A stretch of DNA of 64,000 bases, from assembly GCF_036370855.1 (NCBI RefSeq), contig NC_088117.1, positions 9,548,001-9,612,000 of the forward strand, given 5' to 3'. Below, in pieces: positions 36,701-51,700 of the stretch. Source of the DNA: Dromaius novaehollandiae. Taxonomy: Eukaryota; Chordata; Aves; Casuariiformes; Dromaiidae. A program made the translations under genes and the position numbers. Numbering within the stretch: position 1 is the first letter of the stretch; each line of letters starts with the position of its first letter. The notes under the pieces are model-generated. The model saw only the letters and a program-made list of their open reading frames with translations, was not told the origin of the DNA and did not search any database.

Positions 36701-39700
36701 AATACATTGTGTTTTAACTTACATGGCTCCATATTCTAAAATACATGAGAGATGAAGGAGGCTGATTTCCCATCGGGGAGGATGCTCAATGTCTAATTCA
36801 GAGAGCTGCCGAGTCGCGCTAGCTATTCAGACCAACAACTCCAGTTTATCACACAAGCAATGGGGAGATTTACCGTTTTTTGGTGTTTCACAAAGCACGC
36901 TGCCTGGCTGATGGGCCACGGGATTTGATGGAGCGGACCCTCCCGAAGCGAAGAGGCCTGTCAGCCAGGCTGCTCCTGCCCCCGGTCAAAAGCAGGCACG
37001 TTCCTCCTGCGGCGAAATCCTTAACCCACGCACAGCAGTACCTTCATCGCTGAAGAAATTAGGCACAATGAGCTAAACATTGCACACGCGCACAAACTGG
37101 TGGTTAAACTTTGACATCTAGTGACTAGAGACTGAAGAGCAAGCCAGGTTAGTACACGACTTCTGTAGCCTGATGATGAAGACCGCTAACTTTCATGGGT
37201 CCCTAACTGGGTGTATTGTCACCCACCTGAGAAGCACTGCAGCGATTCTTGACCTACTGCCTAACACAGGGCTTTACATTTCAAAGTGCTGTACAAATGC
37301 CAGCTAAACAATTTTCAAAATACCCTATTATGTAAAGCTCATAATCCGGTTCATCCCTTTCCTTGCACCCCTTCCCTTCGGGAGACAGCTTCGGAAAGCA
37401 GCCCCAGCGGAGCGGCCCCAGTGACACCTCCTCTCCCAGCCCGTCGCCCAGGTATGTGCATCTCCTGCTCACACGCCCCATCTTACAGCCGAGAGCGTGA
37501 AAACCCCCCTCCCAAACTGCCAGCTCCTGAGAAGCCAAGAGGGAGTGCTGATTAGCCAGAAGCAAAAGCATGCAAAAAATACAGCCGTGTGAAGGAAGGT
37601 TTTGTTAGGCAGGGCTAGCCAACACTGGTGCTCAGGGTAACTCTTCAAAATGCGCTAGATTCACTCTGACATTAGGTTCTGAGCAAGGGTCCTCCATCTC
37701 CCCGCAAAGTGCCACCACACTAAACTAAAAAAAATCCACCTCTGCCCTTCTCTTCTGTTGGAATTGTTCTGTTTTGTATAAATAAATACATCAAGACAAA
37801 AAAGCACAGTACTTTAGCAGTTCAGTGATGCAGGTGTTCACCAGGGAGGCAAGACACTTAAATTCAGTGAATACTTACTTTTTTCAAAAAAGCATAACAA
37901 CCCTAAAAAGCTCCAGAAATCAGGGACTGAACAGAACATCCCACATCCCAGGACAGCACTCAGATTAGCAGGCTAGGTGCTGTCCAGATGAAGAAACAAG
38001 GCTCTCCTTGTTCACTGCTTCTTTTTTGTCAGTGGGTTTTAAGAGTCTCAGTTGCATCTGCTGTGTCACACTGACATTTTTAAATCTCAAAAAAATTCTT
38101 CGGACATTAAAAAAAAAAGATTTCTTACACAACTTGACCCTGATGTTAAAAAGGTATTATGCCAAAAAAGAACCATCTTAAATCACTTCTTTTTTTCAGA
38201 ACTATTGTATATTGTTAGTTTGTTCCTAGTCTCTGGGTTAAGCAATGCAAAACTTCGGCTTAAGACATTAGTTTAACAGGCAGTCTCTGAAATAAGGGAT
38301 AATAACACCAGTTACACAGCAGGAAAGCTTGCCATTAACCCACTGCGTGGTTGAGTAAAATGGAAATTGGATTGCCTGTTCTAGAAAAAAGAAAGGTTAA
38401 ATTGTTTGTTTGGGAGATAAAGTTGATGCTAAACTCACCTAAGTGGGCAGTGCCTAGGATCTGAAATTGGAGCAGCCAGATAATCATCTGGACAGTTCTG
38501 CACACAGCTGAAAGCCAAGATGGGTAGGCTTTGAATTATACCGCTATTGAATTAAACACATCTGCAATTTGGTAAAATCCACTAAATACCTTTATGACAC
38601 TACATCAGCACCCGGGCTAACCACTTGTAAGCACGCGTGCATGTGCGTGTCTGCATATACAAGCTAAATGACCTTACACGCTGGTCCCAGAAATGGGAAA
38701 CTGCATCAACACGTGGTCCTTATGGGGGTGGGGGGAACAGAAGTAAGACGCAGGCACAGAAATCACCTTCCGCCAATGATTGCTAACAGGAAACATCAGA
38801 ACCTGGCAGTGTCAAGAAATCAGAAGCACTGCAGAAAGTATTTTCTTTGTTGCTTTTGAAGTGCCCTGGATACAATCAATCACACAGAGAAAAACTCCTA
38901 TATTTTGGTTCAGTGTGGAAAGGGCTATTTGCATTTCAATATGTTCAGCTTATCCTGCCAATAAAAACAAGGAATCATGAAGAAGAGATCAGGCCACTGG
39001 AGTGAAAAACATGAGGTGACATCCTGCAGACCTTTCAGATAAAACGGCTCCTTGCTTGTAACGTTTCTGTTGACGTCCCAGTATTTCTGAATGATTGAGT
39101 TTTCAAATGAGATCAGTCAGCATGCAAATGAGGAAAGAGGATCAAGACATCTCCCATATCTGATTGGATAGAGAAATTATCAAAAGACCCTTTTTTCATA
39201 TCAAATTTCCATCACAAAAGGTCAAACTTTCAACTTCCATTACTTTTGCTAACTGCATTTCACCATGCCTGCCAGCTCATTGCTGCTGCTGTTTTCAGAG
39301 GGAAGGAGAGAAGTAACAAATGATAATGTCGCCTCCCACATCTGTCATACAGGACGGACAAATATTTTCTAATCTTAGTCTATCTTTCTCTACAGCCCTC
39401 AAAAATCCTTACAGCCAAAACATCACTTCTAACCTGATTAGCTATTCCTAGATTGTTTTTATTTTTCCTCCTGGTTCTCTTCCCATTTTCTAGCCTGCAG
39501 ACTGACAAGAGCACCAGCTGTGCTGCCAGAATGTTTTGTTCTACAGTTTGGTCATTTAGGATACTTTTTGATGTGTGCTTTTCTAAAATATCTTTCCCTG
39601 TGTTGTCTAGCTGGATTGACGCCTAAATACTCAAGTAATGGGTGTGCCAGAAAAGCAAAAGACAGAGCCAGAGCATCATTTCCCCCGAAATCCTCTCATA

Positions 39701-42700
39701 TTACTATTTTCCCTTGCAGTCCTTCCCTGACAGCAAGCACTGCCTGGCTTTCGGTAGGTTTTGTGGGCAGCGTGATCAGATTCGCTCCCCCCGCGCAGTC
39801 ACCTTCCCCTACTGAAGGGTTGTAACGGCGGCTGACCTGCCTGCAGAGCAGCTCAAATACCTGGCTTCAGGGGAAGTTTGGCTCACTGAGACATTTGTCC
39901 TATTTTTCCCAAATGCAATAGCCTGCATTTGCCAATTTTTTTGGCTTTCTTCAAGTTCTTTTTCACTGGAGAACTGATACCACCACCCACAATATTCCAC
40001 AATCCGTATGGTCACTGGTTCTCCACAGATGATGGTCCTTTCTGGAGACTCAGACCGAACTAATGAATCTAAACCTCCCACCCCTCCCAGTCTTACTGCC
40101 TTAGGCAGAGTGATCTGATTTACCATAATCTGTCTTGCCTAAAACTCCTGATCACAAGTGGGAATCATGTAACCTAAGACCTGTTTTAGTGCGATCAGTC
40201 TCTCTGCCACTAATTCCACTTTTTCCCTTCATGCCTGGGAACTTCAAGTGCTTGGTTATACCAGCAACAAGGTGCCCGAGGACTCAGTCGTGTATTCCCT
40301 TCTAGTGCCGCTGCGCTGACTGCAGCGGTTACTGCCTCCAAGCCATACCGGGCTTTCTCCAGGCTGTCCTTTGGCAGAAGCTGCCCCCTGACCTGCCAGG
40401 ACAAGAGCAGGTCCCTGTGTGTCTTTGACAGAAGTTTTGTCCCAGCAGCAGAGCTGGTAGGTGGGACGGTGTGGGCGTCCCCCCGCCCCTGCGATGCACG
40501 GTTGGCCAGCGTAGGTTAAGCAGTTTTCACCAATGGCTTAAGCTAATGTGGGTGATATGGATGAGGACCTCTACATAATTCAATCCACTGGCTCTCCTGG
40601 AGAGGCAGGTACATCTCAAACCGCCAGATCCATTCCTCTAGTGAACATCTGACCACGGCCTGACACTCGAAGGCTTTTCCCCTGCCTGCTCAAAGCAGTC
40701 AGCTCACACATGCGAGTTCAGAGGACTTCTGCCCTCATGGGCAGACAAACAGCACAGCAGCTCAGCACTCCTAGGTCTTCTCCACTGCTTTTCTGCATTT
40801 TACAGCTGAGTTTGGGAGCAGCAGAGATAGCAAATGGGGCTAGCACAAGAAGACGAAAATATTAGTTAAAGTGCAGGACTCAATGTATTTGTTGGTACTG
40901 GTCCCATAAAAATTCTCTCTCAACATTATTATCATTGCAACATATATAACCCATCAGATTAGTACCTAGAGATTTCTACTCATCTGATTTTCTCTGTTCT
41001 TCTTATTACTCAACAACTAAATGTTTCACAAGGCCATTTCCTACAGAAATATTTATGTTCCCAAATGTTTATGGGCCCCTCTATCATGATCAAGCTTTTA
41101 CGAGCACTCTATAGAGAACTCTGAATTAAATACATAATTCCTGATCTATCAGATCTTGGCTTGATGCTGTGATTGTCTATTTTATACAGCAAGGCATTGT
41201 AGTGAAGTACTGAATGCCTTACAGAAAAAACTAATTTATATAGTAAAGATATTTCTATCCAACACTGGCTGTGTGGGTTAGCGATTACAGAAAGCTAATG
41301 AGGACCGAGAGGATGTCGGGTTTAAATTCCAGCACAGGTACTCAGCCCTTGTGCTGTGTTTCCTGAACAAGCTTTTTAGGTAATATCTACACAAACACGG
41401 ACATTAGGATCTGTACCATCACACGCTGGAAGGAGATGAAAGGTGCTCCTTTTAAATATTACACAAACATTCGCTTGCTCCACATCACACAGGTGTCCGC
41501 AGCTGCACAGAGCCACTCTCCCTCCATCAGCGTCAGCAGCTGGATCCTTTATTCCACCGGCAGCTGCGAGTCACGGCCACTAAACCCAGCAGGCTCTTAG
41601 CCAGCTCCAGGAGCTATTCTCCCAGATTATTTGCTTCATCTTTGGTTTTCCAATTTTCCTCTCTTCTCCTCTTAACAGAAGTGGTGTTTTGGAAACGTAC
41701 GTGTGTGTCTAGTAAACTAAATTTTTGGCCTCTAAGTGCATTTGCCGTATCAGATTAAGGCCATGTCCTTAGCTCCTCTGTATCCAGCCAATGCTGATCG
41801 CAGAATACATGAAAAATTTGTGAATAATAAGTTCTCCAACAGCAAAACAATGCTGACTGGATTTTAATCTACAGATCTCTACTCTTCACAAATCTATTAC
41901 TATCGAAATGCTAATTATCAGGCTATCTTAGTGCATAAAAGGTCATTCTCTGAAAGGCTAAAATTTGTTGTTTTTTTTTCCCTGGGACAGGTCTGGTGAA
42001 AGGTTGTTCCAGGATGAACTGGGTATCTTTAGTCAGCAGGTGAGGTCTGGAGTTCACATGATTTAATAATGGGCTCTTGTATGTAGCAGAAAAAAAATCT
42101 AATGAGAGCTACTCACTGGAAGCTGCATTTGACATTCAGACACATTCAGAGCTACGGTGTGCATTTCTAACAAAGAGCAACTGTGCAGCAAGTTGCTCAG
42201 AGCTATGGTAGATTGATTAGCACAGGCAATTTTTAAACAGAGTGATTTTTTTGTGTGTAAAAGATGTACTTGCTCAGACAAGAGTCTGTCCAAATTTGTT
42301 GTGAGTTACAGTCTGTTTGGAATCAACCAGATAGAACTTGATGTCTAATCAAAAGGATAAAGACAGATTTTTATTCTTACAACTGTTTTAAATAAAAAAG
42401 ATTCCTGCTCTTTAAAAGGCCTGACATCCTTGCACAGTTGTTTGTATCTAGACACAAATGGAAGGTAAAGGGCACTCACCTTCACTCCCAGTTTGCACAT
42501 ACCCAGAAAATCTGAAAGCTGAAGATTTATAGTTATTTTCTCCCTAATACAATAAAGAATCCTTTATGACACAATAACCAAAAAAAAAAGATTTTTTTTT
42601 ACAGAACCAAATCCTCCACTTCTTCCAAGGGCAAGACCTCCAGATTATACAACAATTCAGGATTTTCAAAGTAGACTGTTCATACAGCCAAGCAAACCCG

Positions 42701-45700
42701 CTGGCACGGCACTAGTTCATGCACCACTATAAGAATTAGGTTATTTAGAAATATTAGACATTCATAAGGCATTTTTGCAAGGGGGGGGGCAGAGCAGTTC
42801 TTCTGTGTAGGCTCCCAGTAAAGGGCTTGCGCTGCCATTACCATAAATCACCCTAGAATATTAGCACCGATATAGCATCTTTCATTAAAAAAAATACCAC
42901 AGCTTCTTTCAGAAGGACTGCCACTTGCCATTTCTTTTAGGTAATCAGATAGCCGTTAATTAATAAACCTGTCAGGTGAATCGTCCTGCTCCGGTCATCA
43001 TTATCCATTCTGTAACAGAATCCTGCTATCATCACCGCTATCCACCCCATAGCTTCCAGCTCAATTAACTTAATGCTATGCAAATGAGAGGCTCTCCTCA
43101 TCATTAGCTTATAGCCCACAAATGTTAATAACATAATTGGGCCTTCAACAGGGTAATTAGACACGATTTCTTCCATTAGTCTTACAAGGCTAATTATTGT
43201 TGATAGGAGAGAAGGGATGAGTCCCAGTGCTGCATGCAAAGAGGGGCATCTGGTTAAAGCAAATATAGACAAAACATCAACAAGGTAAAACAACAGTTGA
43301 GCTCTATAGCAGGGTCAGGTAGGGGTGGGGGAAAGGAAGGCAGCATGATTAGAAACTTAGGAACCAAATATTCAGCCCAAACACAGAGCCCTCCTACACT
43401 CAGCAGTAAAACAAGACAGAGGAAGCTTAGGCTCAAGTTTTTGCAGGAGGGACAATTTGGAAGCTGTGCTGATTGAACTTCTTCTGTTTATAATGCAAAC
43501 ATACAGCAAAAGAAGGACACAGAGAAGCCTTTAAGAACTGAAGTTAGTCCTAGATCTCTTTTGTCCAAGCTCCTGTCCAAGCAAAACCAGCACAGGTTTT
43601 GCTGTGTCCTACAGGACAATTTTTCTGAGTGGCAGGAGACTTCGTCCGAGTAAGAATTACAGAATTGGAATACAACCTGTTCTTTAATAATCACTGAGCA
43701 AATGCATTTGAGCAACTTATTCACAATTGAAGGGAGAGGACAGAAGATGAGACTGAATGTTAATAAAATCCTGGATTCAGTATAATGGACTGACAGCAAC
43801 ATTTTCAACCAAAAAAATGGCAGCAAGTTTTCAAGCTGCAATTATATTTGGAATGGTGGCAAGAAAGCTAAGGGCTTGCTGCTACTCCAGTTATACCTGC
43901 GCAGTCTCATCCATGGAGGTTACAAACATACGGCTGGAGACAGAATTCTGGGAGAAAACCGTACTGTTGAGAGGAGAAAGTAAACTTTACAAAAATATGG
44001 CAAGTTTTCAAATACCTGCAACTTAGCTTTGACAGTTCAGTGCTTTATTGGAAACACTGTTAAGAAAAGTATATGTCAATCTGAAGAGTCCAAAAGACTC
44101 AAAGGGTTGAGAAATCACATGATTTCTTTATTTTCTTTTTTTAACTTTGGGACAAATCTGTGTCCAGTACAAACCCATTGATTTCACTGCAAGTACACAA
44201 GGACAAACTCTTATTTTTTTGCCTGGAAATCTGTTAAAATTAACTATCCCACTCTCATGTTCACAAAAGTGGCAGCACTTCCTAGTAAAATGAAACAATC
44301 ATTTTTTAATCTGCTGTACCATGATCTTTGGTCAGTTATACTGAAAGGACAAACCATCCTCCAGATCATTCACTTTGTGCATATCAGCGGGATATTAATC
44401 AACATTCAGATCAGATTATGTGCAAACCATGATATTAATCTTACAGAAATACAGTACATCTTAGAAAAATACAAGATAAAAGCTTCTACGGGACAGAAGA
44501 AAGTCTTACTCAAAACGCACCTGAAGCCTTACAAAGGACAGAGCTCTGTAATACAGACTTTTCTAAACATCACGCATTTCAGGACAGAAAATATGATCTT
44601 TACACAGCACAAAAACACCGGGTCATTGCCTACACCTGAGCCATAGGAAGCCAATTTAAGTGACGGTGATTAATACATTTATGTGACTGTTGGTGATCCA
44701 AACGAACAAAATTAGATCCAGCGCATCTGTCAGACACAAGGCATCATTGCGACATCTCTCCCCGGTATAAGCTATGACAGGATGCAGCTCTGCTCTCCTA
44801 AATTGCCCTGCACTTGCAAAATTTACTTACTAGAAAACTCTGAGCAAATATCTTGTTCCAAGGCAAACAGCAGTAAATCCACTGATGTTTTAATGAAGAT
44901 TACACTTTCTAATCCTCATGGTAATGACAAACTAGTTTCCATTCAATATGCAATATTACTTGACAGTTTTAATCACCCAAGCCGTATTATATTTGCTACA
45001 GACTGATGCACTTGTCTTCCTAGATCTTCAGCTTGGAGAATCTAAGTAAAAGCAGCATAATGCCTGCTCTGCCTGTGGTTTCCAGTATGGGCCAATTTTG
45101 CCAGCCACGCTAGCTCACTGCAATGCCTCACTCTGGGAGGAGTCTCACGTCCAAAGAAACTGTTAAACCAGAGCGCAGCTGGCACAAGCTTGTCCCAAGT
45201 TTTTACTCCAAAGTTCCCAAATTCTAGTAATCACAGAGCCCAAAGGTAATGTACCTGCCTGATGTAGTTCCTTTACCACTAATTGCCCTTGTGCTCTCAA
45301 AAGCAGACAGTAAATGCGGCAACAGCCTTTCATAAACTAAGTTTCAACCCATACAGAAGTAAGGATGACCTTTCCTCATTTACTCAGAATAACATTCAGC
45401 CAACTTTTACTACCACAAGCACTGAAGTAAATGGTAAAACAGCAAAACTTTGAGATGTCTGATAACACTGGAAAAAAAAATTCCTTTACCTATCATGCGT
45501 TCTCAGTTCCAAAGTGTCTCCAACCACAATCCTCACATAGGCAAAACTCTCAATAGTTTTATCAACGTGCATGCTTTTTCTCCATGTAAATTAAAATGCT
45601 GCCACATCATTATATTTGAAGTTTTCCTTCCTCAGTCATTATTAGCCAAATTTTTTTCTGATTCCAGCCAGTTCTTGACACCAGTATCTTCCTTGTAAAA

Positions 45701-48700
45701 ACCTTCTAAATCCTGCAAAATCAGACATGCAGATATATGGCTCTTTTTTGGCTGAACTACTGAGGAAATTAAGGTAAAATTTTGAAAATGACTGCTTTAG
45801 TCTATGAAGAAATATTCAGAACTGGTGAGATTTATCTGCATTACATTCCATGAACTGCAACTGACGGTACATGGCAGCATGGAGCTACACTGTTTCCTTC
45901 ATATCAAACTTAGCTAAATCGTTAGTTAAAAGTGATTCCACAGCAAAGGGTCTCGGACGAGAGCTGCAGGACGGCCTTTCAGTTTCAGCACTACAACATT
46001 CAAACAGCATCTTGGATACTGCTGGATCCCACCGCAGAGAGCTGGGGAGCAAACGGGGAGACCTGAGGGAACCCAGGGCTGCGAGCTCAGTGGGGCCCCC
46101 AAAGCAAGGAATGCTCAGAGCAGAAAAGCACGGCTCAGATGATCTGACTAGCGCTTTGCTTTCCCATGACTTTTTCATTCCCTTTCTTGAACAAAAGCTG
46201 TGTCGGGTGAAGGCCCTGAATTGTCTTTGTTCATTTGTGGAGACTGGCACCATGAAGTTGTCATTGTGAATTTGGATTTTAAAAGTCTGGTTCTTCTTTC
46301 AGGCACTTCTCAGATCTTCTCAGCGCAATGTATTTTCCCCTGACAAGAATGGAGATGTCTAAGTTCCAGAAGTACCGAACACAGGAAATCCGTTCACCTC
46401 GGCTTCCTGAGTAATACAGAAAAGGTTTCAGCAGGAGAAACTTAGCTTCTGGATTCAGGAAGGATCTTCAGTTCCTTTCAGGAATTTGAGACAATCTCAC
46501 ATAAATATTCCCTAATAAATACTTTTTTTCTGCAGGAACACAAGCCAGTCCTTTGCCCTGAAGTGAATAAGGGCATGTAAGGGTGCAGGAACTCTTGTGC
46601 AGCAGACCAAATCAGGGAATCTTGAATCATGACTCTTTCCGAAACGTTACCTAGTTTAGCTAGCTTTTAACAAACTAGAGAGCCAAGTGTTCAAACAGAG
46701 AACTTTCTGAAAAGGCAAATTTGACATCATTCACAGTCCTTTGGCTCTTCAAGATTGAAATAGTACCAATGTCACCCATCCAAAATCACCTTGATCAAAT
46801 CACTGCTGCTATGCAGGCATCTAATTCTGGAAGCCAAAGGAGGAGCTAGGAACACTTGGCACTGCCTCAAAGGTGTGGATACTTCATGACACTGAAAGTA
46901 TTAATATTAAGCCCCATGCTTTCACAGTCTGAGTGTATCTGCTCCCATGCAAAGAAAGCACAGAGAGTTTGCTGGTTTGGTTTGTCCTGTCTAAAACTCA
47001 TTACCATTGCCAAAGAGATGAAAAGTAGCCCAGACTCCTCAGCTTTTACAGAGTTCTCCTCCTCTCTCCAGTCAGATGTTGAGTTCAGAAAGGTAAACCT
47101 GGTACAGGTGGCATCTTTACAGAAAAATAGTTTCAACATAAGGGAAATCAGGAGAGGAAATCTTCAGGTTTCTTAATGTCTCTTCATCTGTGAGAGGTAG
47201 CTGCTGTGGGAAAATATCCCTCCCTTCAGCAGCAAAAGGAATGAAAGGATTGTGCATGTGGTTTTATGTCCTTAAAAAAAATCTTGACTTAGAAGTAGAA
47301 GCATTTCTTCTTTGCTCTTCCTGGAGCCTTAGGAAGCTTGCTGAGATCAGAGATCTCCTTAATTGCTGTATCCAGGATTTCACCAAACAACCTCCAGCCA
47401 TCAAAAGGCGCTTGCATGAGGTGACTTCTAAAAATAATACCTGCCTCCCACAACTGAAGCCAAATATACCTCCTATTCATGCAGCAGAGTAAGAAAGAGG
47501 AAGTGATGCTTGTGACAGCAAACACAGCATCCTACAGAAAGTCTATGGCATGATTTTAAAATGGTATCTGATGTTTTGCTACTGTTGACTCGAGATGCAT
47601 ATTAATGGATTTCCCCAGGATAGAAAGGCTATAGGTCAGGCAGAATGTGCAGTAAGGGCTGCAAAAGTGACATCAGAATCTTTTTATTGTAATAATCCAA
47701 TTTTGTATCTACTGGATTCCTTAATAGCCACAGCTTCTATCAGGATCAGTGTTATTTTACGATGGAAGACAGAGCACGATCTACTAGAGAAGAGAGGGAG
47801 AACAGAGAATAAAGATTCTCCATCAAACCTCACAAATCTGTGCAAGGAGCTGCTTCTGCTAGTTTTGGGTAGGACGAAAGACTGTGTGCATGCTGCTTTT
47901 GCACTGAACATGGAAAATCAGTTGTCACTCTAAAGTAGCCCGTGGGTGTGACTGCTTAACAGAGCCTTGATGACAAAGCAATGCATGTATTTTTATACGC
48001 AGCTGTTCCACATAAAGTAATGGGATAGTTACGATTCTCTGAAATATTTCGCCCATTATGGAGTGTTTAGTGACAGCCCTTGCAATAGATGCAGATCAGG
48101 AAACAAATGTAAATGACTTAAAACCTTGTCAATAAAAAAAGTAAGTCTCAAACTACTTGCATCAAGAGACCACATGACGACTGAACTATTGTGGCATGGA
48201 AAATACTACAAGGTAGCAACTGTGGATCAAATGGATCCCATTAATGCAGTGAAGCAGACGACTCATTTGTCAGTCAGTCCAGGTGAGAGGAAGAGTTGTT
48301 AATTTTGCCTGATAAACACAATCTAGAATGGATTTTTGTGGGAAAAAACTCTCATCATTCTTATCACTCAGCCAGGGAGTTCTGCTCCATTAGAGCACGG
48401 CTATGTAAGCAGCTAACGTACAGTCCGCCTAGCTGAGGGGACAAGTGCCACCACTGGGGTGGGGAACACAAGTGAGAATTCATCATCTAAAACATATTTT
48501 CCAAAATGTTTCTATTTTGTAAGCATATGACCGGCCTCAAGAAGAACCTGTCTCTGTCCTGCCCTCTGTAGCTGCCAATCGCTTGCCCCTTAGACTGTGC
48601 CACATCCGCCTGGCTGGCTGGTCTCCAGCGCGGGGAGGAGGAGGAAGAGGGCAGCTGGGGGTGGGAGCGGTGACCTGCAAAGCGATAATAAATGGAAACC

Positions 48701-51700
48701 AATTATCGTTAGTGAAAACAACCGTCAGTGAACCAGCTACCATCTAAGGGGTCTGATAAGAGGGAACAGCTTTCTAATCAGAAGAGAGAGAAAGTGAGAA
48801 TGACTGAAACGGAGAACTGATCTGCCTATTATTTTACTACTTTCTTTATTGATTAAGCCACATCCTGAATAGGCTACTTGGACATTGCCTACTATGCAGA
48901 GTGGGTGAATAAAATAGGCTGGGAAGCCTCCTGCTCACAATCCTTCTATTCCTGGGGCAGGCAAATTCTGTTGTACTGATATAGTATTTTGATTACCAAG
49001 TCATTGGTAGATATTCTGTATTTTTTTCCTCATGAAAGTGAGACGGAAATAAGAGATCATTATAAGATTACTTCTTTGCTACTCAACGGATTTTTTATGC
49101 CATTAATTAAAAACACATCTATTATAAATACACAGTAGCCATCATTTAAATTAGGCCAAAGTTTTTAAAATGCCCTGTAAGATTTTCCATGTCAGAATAA
49201 TTCAATCACTGTTATGTTTCTTTGATGCAACTATTTTGGGAGTTAGCTTGTTCCCTGATAGGACTGTAATTAAGTCATTCACAGTAATTTTCAAATATGT
49301 AGCTGATACAGAAGGCAGCGAGGAAATGAAAAGAAAGAAAGGAATCTGAAGGCAGCCAATCTCCAACAACAATATCTCAAAAAAATGCATCTGAGGAATA
49401 CATATTCAGTGATAAGTATTCCAGTCCATGTCTGGTAAACTCTCAGATAATGGCAGCATGGTAGGGTCACGGGGGTTCTATTAGCTCAATTAATGAGGAG
49501 TAAGATAAGGCTAACACCTAGCTCTTCAAACGGCTAAAGAAGAGAGCTGGTAGTAATGGAGTTATTAACCTTCACCAGCCATTGAATTTTGCCGCTGATT
49601 CCAACTCCATTTCCTAGTTCAGGCCTCCATTAATAGGCTGTTTATTATCCCTAATCCACATTGGGATCGGCTGCAGAAATACAAAAGCCCCACGTAAAGA
49701 CCAAATAGTTAAAAAAAAATCTTTTATCCATTCTGATTTTTCTCTTTTGTTCTCCACATATTCAGATTCCATCTTAGAAATTAGAAACTATGTTATCCTA
49801 AACGGTTTGATTACAGGTTCTCAGCAGTGTGATGAAAAACAAGTTTTAAAAATACTATGTAAAAAGGTGACATAGTTGGGGATACAAGCACATCCTTTTG
49901 AAGCCAACATTTTTTTCTTCCTTTTTGTTGAAGTCCAACACTAGAAAACCTGTGTCGGAGATGCTAGCGCTATCTGTTTTCTGTACTGGGAAAGAACTTA
50001 GGCTTGGACAAACAGGTACAATGGGAACAAAGGGAAGGAGCTGTTTTATTAGCTTGAGGGGAACTTTAACACGAACTTGGCTACAATTTTAACTACAGAG
50101 ATCTTGAGTTAAGGGGCGCATAGGTGGCTTCTTGCTGAGTTTATATATGCTCAATTGAGATGTACGATGCTTCACATTTTTCAGCATATTTTCAATGAAA
50201 GAGACACTCTAAAAATAGTTACCATAATCTACACACACACAAAACATTCTTCCAAAATCTATCACAGTAGTATCTATTAGAATATGAGCAATTATTAGGA
50301 AAACTGAAAACTGAATGCAATGCTGGTTGTCCCATCTTAGAAAAGCAGCAGTTACAATAACCAGAAAAGGTAGAGAACAGGAAGACAGCATGATCACAAG
50401 AATGGAACGGCTTCCAGGTGAGAAAAGGATAAACAGACCAAGGCTGTGATGAGATGAAAGGCTCTGATCTGAGATGACTGAACGGAGATATATGAGAGGT
50501 TTATAAAATCAGGAGTGTTCAGAGAAGTTCAACAGGGAGCATTTACAACTTTTTCTCATACTAGAAGGACGAAAGAACCCCAAAGAAATCCCCAAGCAGG
50601 AAGTTTAAAACAAACACAGTGAAGTATGTTTCTGTGAAACTCAGTTAAAAAGTTAAACTCCTTTCCATACGATTTGGTGAATGCCAAAAATATAATGTGT
50701 TGAAAAATGGATTATGAAGTTAATGAAAATGGGCTATTAGACACAGGGGTCCAGATGACCCTCTGGCTCAGGAAATCTTGAAACTGCTGATTGCCTTAAA
50801 CTGGCCTGGGACCAGCAGACAGCTGGTCATGAACTGGCTGAAGCTAATTACAAGAGATATATAACAGATGATGATGTTGCTGGTAAATCTTATTTTAACT
50901 GTAAGTTCGGAAGAGAGCAGTTGGTCTGCCTTATTCAATTTGTACTGTTAAGAAAATTGAACCTTGAGAATTACATTTTGCCTCTTTTTATGACATGTCT
51001 TGAAGTACAGTTTGTTCAGTTTTACTTTAAACATATATAAGGATGGAGAAGGGTATAAGCAAGATTTTACAAGCTACTGAATAGAGTTTTCTCTATATTA
51101 AAAATGTCCAGGGCTGAACTATATATTTGCTATTACTGCTCAAGCATTCAAAATAAAAAAAGCTAAAATAGCTATTTATACCTGTTTGGATGAGGAACTG
51201 AATTCAGTCCTTAGCAGCAGTAGTTCTGAACTTCAGATGCCAACCTGTAATTGTATTTGGACTCCCACTTACTTTAGGCACTAAGTGGTTAATGGTGTTC
51301 TTTTGCTAGATAGCTGAGAGACCACTAATACATTCAGCTTCTTATTTGCCCTAAAGGCTGCCACAGTTCAATACGATCAGGATCCTGTCCACTTAAGCAG
51401 TAACTGCTTCACAGGAAGGAACACAGAGGGCATACATGTCTTCTCTGAGTACAGAAAGGGAAGAGCTACAGCAAGACAGGTTTTGTCTGATACAAGCCAG
51501 GTTTTCTTGCACCAGTCTGTAAGCAAGTTTTAGCTCTGCTGCAAATTCTAATTTAAGGAAAACCTCGTACCTTACATTTTCAGTGGGAAATGAATTATTT
51601 TCCTGTTTGTTCCAGGGCAGTTCTTTGGATGCAGTGGCTGATGCTGTATGAGTTTTTTTATTATTACATTTTAACAAACTTTATAGCCCATTTTGTTTGT

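Noticed and set aside
41268..41345. tRNA gene candidate from a box B-like GGTTTAAATTCC
   Set aside because: No cloverleaf, no anticodon arm, and the downstream sequence follows a MIR SINE.
44257..44646. 129-codon plus-strand frame in the AK8 intron
   Set aside because: Low-complexity hydrophobic and Lys-rich peptide typical of AT-rich chance frames; no homologue recognised.
45871..46269. 132-codon plus-strand frame in the AK8 intron
   Set aside because: No family resemblance, an antisense frame of similar length overlaps it, and there is no splice or promoter context.
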